Made by a program: the position numbers and the translations under genes. From Candidatus Saccharibacteria bacterium UBA7683 (lineage in GTDB: Bacteria > Patescibacteriota > Saccharimonadia > Saccharimonadales > UBA7683), in assembly GCA_002482925.1 (NCBI GenBank), contig DLGX01000048.1, forward strand, positions 1 to 10,558: a stretch of DNA of 10,558 bases, given 5' to 3'. The notes beneath the pieces were generated by a model. The model had not been told where the DNA came from, ran no database searches, and worked only from the letters and a program-made list of their open reading frames with translations. Shown here in pieces: positions 1 through 6,416 of the stretch (the first letter of the stretch is position 1; each line of letters begins with the position of its first letter).

Positions 1-42
1 AAGTATATAAAACGGCGTAACATAGTACAACGGTAAAGAATT

Positions 43-579
43 ATGAGTGATATTGAAAAAACCAAATCCCAAGACGGGGCCTTAGAACTAGACGTGCCAG
101 AAATTTTGCAGGCACAGTTCGATGCGCTATGGGAAAAAATTGAAGGCGACGTTATTGGCGCTGTTGAATCATACGAATCAGATGAGCGAATTGGCCAGAT
201 AGACCCGTGCTATGAATTAGCGCGGTTTGATAGAAGAAAATGGGATCAACGTAAGCTCGAAAAAAATCTGAGAAAACGTTTTGCTATGGGTGCTTCAGAT
301 GAATTTACTACTATTTTCCCTTATGAACCTGAAATTGGTCCTAATGTGTCTTTCTTAGATATTGCAACTGCGACAATACCAAAATTAGAACAAGAAGGTC
401 ACGCCATTGGATATACAATCAACGTATTCCGTCTTACAGATGAATTTTCAGTTGATTCTAAAACAGGTGCTCTTGTGCCAGACGTAGTGACCTACAAAAT
501 CGGATTCAGACCGTTTGTTGAACCTTTAGCAGATACTGCACAAGACTCAGCTGATTTTAACCAAGCTGCTCTAGTTTAA
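43..579 (+). CDS. Hypothetical protein, 178 aa
   Basis: I do not recognise this protein. It is soluble in appearance, acidic at both ends, with no signal peptide, no membrane segment and no cysteine cluster. A basic patch (about residues 63-80, rich in Arg and Lys) separates an acidic N-terminal helix-like part from a more beta-like C-terminal half (about 100-160). The ATG at 43 is preceded by only a weak purine stretch (GGTAAAG), so the start is not firmly fixed; only 42 nt upstream are visible, too few to judge a promoter. The gene is on the opposite strand to the nucleotide cluster and its last 23 bp overlap the 3' end of the Tmk/ThyX-like gene. The length and continuous frame make it likely to be a true gene; its role is unknown. 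Confidence 0.7.
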   Translation: MSDIEKTKSQDGALELDVPEILQAQFDALWEKIEGDVIGAVESYESDERIGQIDPCYELARFDRRKWDQRKLEKNLRKRFAMGASDEFTTIFPYEPEIGPNVSFLDIATATIPKLEQEGHAIGYTINVFRLTDEFSVDSKTGALVPDVVTYKIGFRPFVEPLADTAQDSADFNQAALV

Positions 580-2875
580 ACTGAGTGGCTCGCTCAGATG
601 CGAGTCGGGTTAGTTCTGGATCTTCGCCTTGATTTACAAAAATCATTCCTGAAGCTATAAGCGGATGCACTTCCGCAATTTTGTCGTACATTTCTTTTGC
701 AAGTTTTCTATAACCTGGGTGACCTTGCGGGCTGGTTCGAATTTCCATAAAGTGATAGGCTTCGCGGGCGTTGAGCATCAACTTCCAGCGCATTCTATGA
801 CCTAAAAGTGTTGCGTACTGAGCTTCGTATTGATATCCGCCTTCAAGCAGGTACTGGTATAGCTTCATGCTGAGATCAAAACATTCTTCAAATAGCGTAT
901 AGAATCCTGCATCGGTAACTAGCTTTGGTGTTTCATATCCATAGTGTGGTGTGAGCAACTGCCATTCCATGGCATCCACCATACGGTGGCGTTGAAGATC
1001 TCGGAAAATACCATAATCACAGACAAGGTCAAAATTATAGTGAACGGTTTCTAGCGCACGACCAGGTTTATGACGACGGTTTAAGCGTTCGCCAATGTAG
1101 GTTTTTACTGCAGTTTCTTTTTCTTTATAGCTCCACTCGCCTACTTCTTTTTGTAGTTCTTCAAGACCAAGAGTGCTGTATTCGTAGAGCATATGTGGAA
1201 CTGAATCTAGTTCATTTTTTGGCCAGAAGTCAGTCAACTGAACGGCTTCGTCGCCATTACCCTTCATTGGTTGAAGCTGCTTAGAACTAACGAGTTCATT
1301 AATACTTGCACGAGTTTGCGCGCGGTACGCTACCCATGCGCCACCACGATCTGGCTTGTCGGCGCGTTCTAAGAATGTTGGAATTACCTTTCGCGCTTCA
1401 ACAAGCAGGTTTTCACCAGTTTCGCGTGATTCAGCAAGTTCATCGCTCTGCAAGTGCATAATGAGGCTTTCTAGAGCCTGTCCGCTGGCGAACACCCCAA
1501 CAGTAGACTTTGTAGCTACTGGGAGTAGTACACGTGCTGCGTCGCATGCCTGTGCCCTTGTAGCGGCCTTCCATGCGCCGTCTCGAGTTTCTTCTGGTTC
1601 GTTAGAGCTTGCACGCACGTAATCGGTAAGTTTTTGAACAAGTTCTGAGTATTTTTCGAACAAGATATCCATTTGCTTGTTGTAATGCAGGGCGTCGGCT
1701 TCTTTTAAGGTAGAAGGCGTGTAGTACTTAAAGTTGCCGTGTTCATCTTTCTGATCGAAGAAGATGTAGCGTGTTGATTGCTCGAGGTAAGCTGCGAGTC
1801 TACCCCATTCAAGTTTTTTTGTAAGCAAATTGCTAGCGTTTTCTACTACAAAGTGAGTTCCAGTTAATTGCTGAACGCTATCATCACCGTAGGCAGTAAT
1901 AACTCTTCGAAGTAAATCTTCGTCTTTACCTTCTTTGTCTGTAAATTCATCTAAAAGTGTTACGCGCATGTCATCACCTCGGCGCGAAAGTCTAGCCATG
2001 GCTGCAGCTACTGTTTGAGCGCTAATTTTGTCGGTAAATGCGTAGACGTCTTTTTCGGTATTAGTGATTGCTTCTGAAAGATATGCTTTGCCTTCTTTGG
2101 TAATTGAATAACTGCCGTTTTCGTTCTTTTTAATATAAGGATTTTCACTTTTCTTTGGTGCGGAGACTACTTGTTGTTCTACGGTTTCAGTCTTTCTTTT
2201 GCGGAGTCGTTCTAGCATAGGTTCAATCCTTTCCCAGATTAAGTTGTTAACGGTTGGAATACTCATTAGTTCATTATTTCTAGTGCATGGTATGTGGGCA
2301 AATGTTTGGGGATACAGCGCGCACAGTTCTTGGTACGTAGCAGTTGTGCGTCGTAGGTGTTCAGGGTCGGCGTCATGAATATCGAGTTGTTGTGAAGCGC
2401 CTCGTTTTTTAATAAGCTCTATTGCGGTTTCGTGAGGAACAGTTAACACAATATTAAGATCTGGTTTAGGTATACCAAGCATTTCAAATTCTAGTTGGTC
2501 AAGCCATTGATAATAAGCAGCTCGAGTAGCTGGGTCGTCTATTTTTTGGCCTTGGTGAGCCTTGTTGGCAGCTATATATCGATCTGCAAGTACCACACGG
2601 CCTTCTGCGAGCCACTGCTTAATTTGTGCGCCACCATCGTAACGATCAAGCGCATAAAATAAAGAAGGTATGTAGGGTCCAAGCTCAGTGGCTGTTCCGT
2701 ATTCACCTTTGAGGTATTTTCTTACAAAATAGGAAGCATCTTCTTCGTAACGAGGAAATTTTATTTGTTTAACCGAAAGCCCCGCTGCTTTAAGCCGTTC
2801 TTGAAGTAGTTTGTACTGAGTACTCTTGCCTGAGCCGTCTGAACCTTCAATTACTAAAAATAATCCTGGTTCCAT
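557..2875 (-). CDS. tmk-thyX: Thymidylate kinase fused to a tandem ThyX-like (FAD-dependent thymidylate synthase) protein, 772 aa
   Basis: Residues 1-225 form a dNMP kinase: P-loop GSDGSGKST at 11-19, FPRY at 40-43, DRYD at 77-80, ADRY at 97-100, and a LID-like DIHDADPE around 165-172. Residues 226-265 look like a charged linker. The rest resembles ThyX twice. Copy A (about 300-505) has EQSTRY at 365-370 but WGR where ThyX has RHR. Copy B (about 600-740) has RHR at 629-631, E637, NAR at 702-704 and R713, but Gln and Leu where the Ser and Arg of the signature belong. ThyX converts dUMP to dTMP using methylenetetrahydrofolate, FAD and NADPH; Tmk phosphorylates dTMP to dTDP, so the fusion would join consecutive steps. 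Stand-alone Tmk is about 200 aa and ThyX about 220-250 aa. The ATG abuts the TAA of dcd and has GAGGT six nt upstream. The kinase call is strong; ThyX homology is good, but catalytic activity is uncertain because neither copy has an intact signature. Confidence 0.88.
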   Translation of the reverse strand: MEPGLFLVIEGSDGSGKSTQYKLLQERLKAAGLSVKQIKFPRYEEDASYFVRKYLKGEYGTATELGPYIPSLFYALDRYDGGAQIKQWLAEGRVVLADRYIAANKAHQGQKIDDPATRAAYYQWLDQLEFEMLGIPKPDLNIVLTVPHETAIELIKKRGASQQLDIHDADPEHLRRTTATYQELCALYPQTFAHIPCTRNNELMSIPTVNNLIWERIEPMLERLRKRKTETVEQQVVSAPKKSENPYIKKNENGSYSITKEGKAYLSEAITNTEKDVYAFTDKISAQTVAAAMARLSRRGDDMRVTLLDEFTDKEGKDEDLLRRVITAYGDDSVQQLTGTHFVVENASNLLTKKLEWGRLAAYLEQSTRYIFFDQKDEHGNFKYYTPSTLKEADALHYNKQMDILFEKYSELVQKLTDYVRASSNEPEETRDGAWKAATRAQACDAARVLLPVATKSTVGVFASGQALESLIMHLQSDELAESRETGENLLVEARKVIPTFLERADKPDRGGAWVAYRAQTRASINELVSSKQLQPMKGNGDEAVQLTDFWPKNELDSVPHMLYEYSTLGLEELQKEVGEWSYKEKETAVKTYIGERLNRRHKPGRALETVHYNFDLVCDYGIFRDLQRHRMVDAMEWQLLTPHYGYETPKLVTDAGFYTLFEECFDLSMKLYQYLLEGGYQYEAQYATLLGHRMRWKLMLNAREAYHFMEIRTSPQGHPGYRKLAKEMYDKIAEVHPLIASGMIFVNQGEDPELTRLASERATQFKLEQLG

Positions 2876-3562
2876 TTAAAGACCTCGGGGTAATGTGCGC
2901 TTGTCTTTGTATGCTCGCGGAAGCATTTGTTCAGGTCGCCAGCTACTTACTAAGCTTGGAAGGTCGCTTTCGGGGAATTCTTGGTATTTGCCTGAAAGAT
3001 TTGCGTATTCTCCTTCAACTTCACCAGTTTCATAAAATACAATTTGGGCGATTCGTTCGCCTACTGGTAGAACCACGCTGTGGTGTTGGTTCATGTTGTA
3101 GATTTCCATTGTCCAACGGTTAATATAGCCAGGATCGCCCCATCCAGCATCTAAACAAACTGCAACACCGTTTCTGCCCCAAGTACTTCGTGCCTGCATG
3201 GTACTGGTACCAGGTGCTTTAATGCCAATAAATTCATGGGTGTGCGCTAAGATTCTTTCTCCTGGGCCAAGAATAATAATAGGATGTTCTGGCGGAATGC
3301 CCGCAAGCATTTTAATACCGTGTGCTTCGCACCATTGTTTGTGAGGTTTTGCCTGATGTGGACCATCGAAGTAACGGTGAACGTCGTGTTCGTCAAAAGG
3401 GTTGTAAATGGTGCTGTTGGTATTTTTTTCAGTTCTGAAATACCATTCGCCCAGCGTGACATCAACGCTACTGCCGTTTACGTATTCTTCCAAGTATGGG
3501 TACACAACAATATGCCCAGTCGAAAGTGCTTTTTTTATTTGTATATTACTGTAGACCCCCAC
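2876..3562 (-). CDS. dcd: dCTP deaminase / dUTPase-superfamily protein, 228 aa
   Basis: This belongs to the trimeric dUTPase/dCTP deaminase fold. Visible landmarks are GSSVDVTLG at 30-38 (compare the SVDLRLG of the family), ARSTWGR at 124-130 (compare RSSLGR), DAGWGDPG at 138-145, the Glu at 153 in WTMEIYN that matches the catalytic Glu of dCTP deaminases, and GERIAQIVF at 168-176. That Glu favours dCTP deamination to dUTP over a plain dUTPase; a bifunctional dCTP-to-dUMP enzyme cannot be excluded and would supply ThyX directly. At 228 aa it is longer than the usual 170-200, with an insert around residues 45-90. The start is a GTG with AGAGAGG about six nt upstream. It abuts the Tmk/ThyX-like gene downstream (TAA then ATG). 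An 89-nt gap separates it from the Nudix gene, with only a weak candidate -10 (TATAAG, 3612-3617). Confidence 0.88.
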   Translation of the reverse strand: MGVYSNIQIKKALSTGHIVVYPYLEEYVNGSSVDVTLGEWYFRTEKNTNSTIYNPFDEHDVHRYFDGPHQAKPHKQWCEAHGIKMLAGIPPEHPIIILGPGERILAHTHEFIGIKAPGTSTMQARSTWGRNGVAVCLDAGWGDPGYINRWTMEIYNMNQHHSVVLPVGERIAQIVFYETGEVEGEYANLSGKYQEFPESDLPSLVSSWRPEQMLPRAYKDKRTLPRGL

Positions 3563-3651
3563 TTGGTTACCTCTCTTTACGCGTTAACGGGTCCACCCTC
3601 CGTTTCTAGTACTTATAGTGTAGCAAATTCTAGAGCCTCATTGCTAGAGCA

Positions 3652-4131
3652 TTACGCTACATTTAGTATAAACATAGCTCGTTTATAGATATCAGGCCAC
3701 AAAGAATCTTTCGCATCATTTAAGTCTTCTTTAGAAAACCACTTGAGTCCGCTTGATTCGTCGGCGTTTTGCTTTATTTTGTCGGTATCCGAATGTAGTA
3801 CATAACAGAGGTCTATATGTTTATGTTTAGCACCTGGACCGTAAGGATGGACATTAAAATCAAATGGTATAGGCAAACGTTTATGTTCACCTGTTTCGTC
3901 GAAAAATGGCATTCTATCTTCAGGTTGCCAAATTGTTAGATGCTCTTTACTGAGCCCGGTTTCTTCTTCGATTTCGCGCCATAACGTGGTTTCTGGATCT
4001 TCATCTAGCTCAATATGACCACCGGGTTGAATCCACGAGCTGAGTTTTTTGTGATGCATTAATAAAACTTTATCTTCAAAAACTATAAATGCACCAATGG
4101 TGAAATCATACAGCTCGTGCACATGCGCCAT
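3652..4131 (-). CDS. Nudix hydrolase, 159 aa
   Basis: A complete Nudix box runs from G38 to L60: G38, then E44 after five residues, then R52-E53, E55-E56-E57 and G59, matching GX5EX7REUXEEXGU. These acidic residues bind the divalent metal used to cleave a diphosphate bond in a nucleoside diphosphate linked to another group. Length is typical for a single-domain Nudix enzyme, with no extra domain. The substrate cannot be read from the box. Sitting between tmk and dcd, a role in cleaning or hydrolysing nucleotides is a reasonable inference. The ATG follows the TAA of tmk with no intervening base, so translation is probably coupled; no clear Shine-Dalgarno is present apart from TAGG inside the end of tmk. 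Confidence 0.92.
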   Translation of the reverse strand: MAHVHELYDFTIGAFIVFEDKVLLMHHKKLSSWIQPGGHIELDEDPETTLWREIEEETGLSKEHLTIWQPEDRMPFFDETGEHKRLPIPFDFNVHPYGPGAKHKHIDLCYVLHSDTDKIKQNADESSGLKWFSKEDLNDAKDSLWPDIYKRAMFILNVA

Positions 4132-4728
4132 TTAAATGCCTAAAGTTTCAATAATTTTTTGGTGAATTGTTTGAATGTCAGCTGAAGCATCTATAATTAT
4201 GTAGCCGTCTTTTTCTGCTAATTCTAGATACTTTGTACGAACCGTGGTGAAGAATGCTTCACCTTGTGATTCCCAATGATCTTTTTTAGAGCCAGTTTCT
4301 TCCATGCGTGCTGCGGCTGTTTCAACGGTAACATCTAGAAGGATTTTAATATCGTAGTCAAAACCTTGTAGCGCGTGGCGGTTAATATCTATTATGTCTT
4401 CGAGCTGTAACCCTTGCACAGCCTGATACACGTAACTGCTTGGGTATGCACGGTCGGTAATTACCCACTTCCCGGCCTTAAGTGCTTTTTTAGTCTGCTC
4501 TATATTTGCAGCTCTGCCAGCTGCAGAAAGTAACGCGTCGCTTACGGCTGGGTGTTTGTGGGGCGCATGAAGATAAAAATCTCTTAGTGCCTCGTAGTAA
4601 TCTGAGCCACCTGGTTCGCGAAGTGCTTCGTATTCTATTTGTTTAGATTCCAAATATTGTTTTAGTAGTGCAAACTGAGTTGATTTTCCACTGCCATCGG
4701 TACCTTCAAGAAATAATGATTTTGCCAT
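4132..4728 (-). CDS. tmk: Thymidylate kinase (dTMP kinase), 198 aa
   Basis: This is a full-length, canonical-looking bacterial Tmk that makes dTDP from dTMP and ATP. It shows the P-loop GTDGSGKST at 9-17, REPGGS at 37-42 (the bacterial substrate-site motif), the LLSAAGRAANIEQ helix at 66-78, TDRAYPSSYVYQ at 91-102 (DRA where DRY is usual) and a LID followed by VRTKYLELA at 163-171. It differs in subtype from the kinase domain of the nearby fusion, which has FPRY in place of REPGG. It is the first gene of the minus-strand nucleotide cluster and the Nudix gene follows without a gap. Its ATG lies about 2 nt downstream of the transcription start expected from the promoter at 4737-4765, so the mRNA is probably leaderless; no Shine-Dalgarno is seen. 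Confidence 0.95.
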   Translation of the reverse strand: MAKSLFLEGTDGSGKSTQFALLKQYLESKQIEYEALREPGGSDYYEALRDFYLHAPHKHPAVSDALLSAAGRAANIEQTKKALKAGKWVITDRAYPSSYVYQAVQGLQLEDIIDINRHALQGFDYDIKILLDVTVETAAARMEETGSKKDHWESQGEAFFTTVRTKYLELAEKDGYIIIDASADIQTIHQKIIETLGI

Positions 4729-4736
4729 TACTAAGT

Positions 4737-4765
4737 AGTATATAAGCTCTGTGTTGATCTTGCCA
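4737..4765 (-). promoter_or_regulatory. Sigma70-type promoter for tmk and the nucleotide cluster
   Basis: On the minus strand TTGGCA (4760-4765) is separated by 17 nt from TATACT (4737-4742); each box has five of six consensus bases. Transcription would start near 4729-4731, one to three nt before the tmk ATG at 4728, which predicts a leaderless transcript. Confidence 0.7.
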
Positions 4766-4767
4766 AG

Positions 4768-4796
4768 TTGTAATATATAAGCAAAAGTTTTATAAT
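4768..4796 (+). promoter_or_regulatory. Sigma70-type promoter for the YkgJ-like gene
   Basis: TTGTAA (4768-4773), a 17-nt spacer and a perfect TATAAT (4791-4796). The start would fall near 4803, about 3 nt before the ATG at 4806. There is no room for a Shine-Dalgarno and none is visible, so the transcript is probably leaderless. The -35 box lies only 2 bp from the -35 box of the divergent tmk promoter. Confidence 0.72.
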
Positions 4797-4805
4797 ATAT
4801 ATACT

Positions 4806-5276
4806 ATGGCTGAATTACTTTGTGGCGGTTGCTGCAACAATATGTTGATTCCTCTTACTGTCGGCGAATACGACCAACTAGATGCTGCTGGCACTGTTCT
4901 TAAACCTATTTTGCACCCACCTGAAATTGACGAGCCAGGATGGGATAGCGAACAAGGTGAAAAGGTGATATTTGAACAGCTTAAGACTGAATATACACTC
5001 GGAAACATTGATGAAGTTAATTTTTGGTTTGATGTTCACACAATGTCTACGCAGATGAACAGCCGAGAAGGTTTATTTAATATGCCAGGACGTTGTGCAC
5101 TTTTAGGGGCACTTAATGAATGTACAAGCTACGAAGCTCGCCCAGCAATTTGTAAAGCATTCACTCCTGGTAGCACGGCATGTCAGGCAGTGGTCGTTAA
5201 TCGTGATTACCCTATTGGTTCTGTACCTGTTGAAATTAGGTCTAAACCTATATATCCAACGGCTTCCGCAGCTTAA
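4806..5276 (+). CDS. YkgJ-like cysteine-cluster (zinc/iron-chelating) protein, 156 aa
   Basis: The cysteine pattern matches the YkgJ/UPF0153 family, which is thought to chelate zinc or iron and whose biological role is poorly known. Visible are C6-x2-C9-C10 at the N-terminus, then C97, C106, C116 and C126 in the context GRCALL...ECTSYEARPAICKAF, which parallels the family's C-x-L...C-x-IY-x-x-RP-x-x-C-x-x-F. The usual N-terminal motif is CxxCxxCC; here the first Cys is missing because the protein begins too close to it. The middle (about 25-90) is a more variable insert. No signal peptide or membrane segment is present. The gene is alone, driven by its own promoter and closed by the terminator at 5286-5315. 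Family assignment is good; the bound metal and function are unknown. Confidence 0.8.
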   Translation: MAELLCGGCCNNMLIPLTVGEYDQLDAAGTVLKPILHPPEIDEPGWDSEQGEKVIFEQLKTEYTLGNIDEVNFWFDVHTMSTQMNSREGLFNMPGRCALLGALNECTSYEARPAICKAFTPGSTACQAVVVNRDYPIGSVPVEIRSKPIYPTASAA

Positions 5277-5285
5277 AGCAAAAAT

Positions 5286-5315
5286 AAAACAGACTCCAAA
5301 TACGGAGTCTGTTTT
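5286..5315. terminator. Bidirectional Rho-independent terminator
   Basis: A perfect 12-bp stem (5286-5297 with 5304-5315) and a 6-nt loop lie between the convergent ends of the YkgJ-like gene and rplA. On the minus strand the stem is followed by TTTTATTTTT, so it is strongest for the rplA transcript. On the plus strand the stem itself ends in four T's. Confidence 0.92.
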
Positions 5316-5330
5316 AAAATGTAGAGTAGC

Positions 5331-6356
5331 TTAGACTTCGCTAAGGGCAATTCTTACGCTTGGTCCCATGGTTGTGGTCATAGCGATTTTTTGAATGTAT
5401 ACGCCTTTTACGCTTGCTGGTTTTGCATCAGCAATTGCTTTTAGCACTACAGATGCATTTTCTGCGATCTGTGCTGGTGTAAAGCTTACTTTACCAACGG
5501 CAATGTGAATAATTCCTTGCTTGTCTACGCGGAATTCTACTTTGCCGGCTTTTGCTTCTTTTACAGCATCAGCAACTTTGGCAGTAACGGTGCCGCTTTT
5601 AGGGTTAGGCATTAAACCGCGCGGGCCTAAGATTCGAGCGTACTTACCTAGTTTTGCCATAAGCTGTGGAGTTGCAATAAGAACGTCAAAATCAAGCTGT
5701 TCTTTGTCGAGTTGTTGTAAGAACTCGTCTTCACCAACAATATCAGCACCAGCTTTTTTAGCAGCTTCATGCTGATCTGCAGGGGCAAATACCGCAATCT
5801 TCAAAGTTTTACCAGTACCGTTTGGAAGTGCAACCATTGCACGGATGTTCTGGTCTGCTTGACGTGGATCTACGCCAAGATTAACGTGAACTTCTACACT
5901 GGCATCAAACTTAACAGTGCTTGTTTTAGGAAGAATCTCGGAAGCTTCTTTTACGGTATATTCTTTTTCAGCTTCAATAAGTTTTGCGGCATTTTTGTAG
6001 GCTTTAGAACGTCGGTCTAGTTTAGAACGAGTTTTTGGTGCAGGGCCTTTTTTAATTCCAGCTTCACTTGGATCAAGTTCGCCAGCTGCAACCTTTTCTT
6101 TACGTTCTTCTTTGGCTTCTTTTTCTTCAGCTTCTTTAAGCGACTTTGCACTTCTTTTACCAGCTTTAGCTGTTTTAGGTTCGTCATCTTGAGCGTCAGT
6201 CGAAAGATCTGTATTTTCTTCACCAGACCCTTCGGTTTCACTCAGGGTGACACCTTTTTTAATTGCAGCAGTAATTTCAGCTACAGTATTTTTTGCAGTA
6301 ACTTCTAGGTTTAAAGCTTTCGCTTCTTCTAGTAACTCGGTTTTAGATTTTGCCAT
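5331..6356 (-). CDS. rplA: 50S ribosomal protein L1 with long N-terminal extension, 341 aa
   Basis: Residues from about 113 to 341 are a normal-length L1 (about 229 aa), including the signature GPRGLMPNPK at 244-253 and the C-terminal stretch with GVYIQKIAMTTTMGP. L1 forms the mobile L1 stalk on 23S rRNA that guides the E-site tRNA out. In front is a 112-residue extension absent from standard L1. Residues 1-35 resemble a small SAP/HeH/Rho_N-type helical module (a tentative call), and residues 36-112 are low-complexity, charged, first acidic and then rich in Lys/Glu/Ala. The ATG at 6356 has AAAGGAG with five nt spacing, so the extended start is well supported. It is the last gene of the operon and ends at the terminator 5286-5315. 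The hairpin just upstream probably lets L1 control its own translation. Confidence 0.96.
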   Translation of the reverse strand: MAKSKTELLEEAKALNLEVTAKNTVAEITAAIKKGVTLSETEGSGEENTDLSTDAQDDEPKTAKAGKRSAKSLKEAEEKEAKEERKEKVAAGELDPSEAGIKKGPAPKTRSKLDRRSKAYKNAAKLIEAEKEYTVKEASEILPKTSTVKFDASVEVHVNLGVDPRQADQNIRAMVALPNGTGKTLKIAVFAPADQHEAAKKAGADIVGEDEFLQQLDKEQLDFDVLIATPQLMAKLGKYARILGPRGLMPNPKSGTVTAKVADAVKEAKAGKVEFRVDKQGIIHIAVGKVSFTPAQIAENASVVLKAIADAKPASVKGVYIQKIAMTTTMGPSVRIALSEV

Positions 6357-6368
6357 TGTGGCTCCTTT

Positions 6369-6400
6369 CGTGGTTCAAACGGCTTTTCAGGCCTCCCACA
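6369..6400 (-). promoter_or_regulatory. L1-binding RNA hairpin (rRNA-mimic autoregulatory leader) before rplA
   Basis: On the minus strand the outer stem UGUGG (6400-6396) pairs with CCACG (6373-6369, one U-G pair). The inner stem GGC (6393-6391) pairs with GCC (6383-6381), with a CUGAAAA loop. Between them is an asymmetric internal loop of GA against GUUUGAA. The segments GUGGGAGGC and GCCGUUUGAACCAC closely follow the L1 site of E. coli 23S rRNA as I recall it (GGUGGGAGGC and GAGCCGACCUUGAAAUACCACC). The hairpin ends next to the AAAGGAG of rplA, so bound L1 would be expected to block initiation. Binding itself is inferred. Confidence 0.75.
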
Positions 6401-6416
6401 GAACATTAATTTTTTA

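Noticed and set aside
1..42. TATATAA and TAACAT as -10 candidates for the first gene
   Set aside because: The matching -35 region falls outside the window, so no promoter can be supported.
574..581. Palindrome GTTTAAAC at the convergent gene ends
   Set aside because: An 8-bp palindrome spanning a TAA stop is expected occasionally by chance and has no supporting context.
1356..1622. Plus-strand open frame of 88 codons inside the fusion gene
   Set aside because: It is a shadow of the well-supported minus-strand protein with no ribosome site or recognisable product; the same applies to the other short opposite-strand frames.
3590..3617. Candidate dcd promoter with -10 TATAAG (3612-3617)
   Set aside because: No recognisable -35 at 16-19 nt spacing; kept only as a remark in the dcd entry.
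3621..3650. Inverted repeat TAGCAA/TTGCTA and direct repeat CTAGAGC in the gap between the Nudix gene and dcd
   Set aside because: Arms are only 6-7 bp, with no T-run and no clear promoter alignment; probably chance in a short intergenic stretch.
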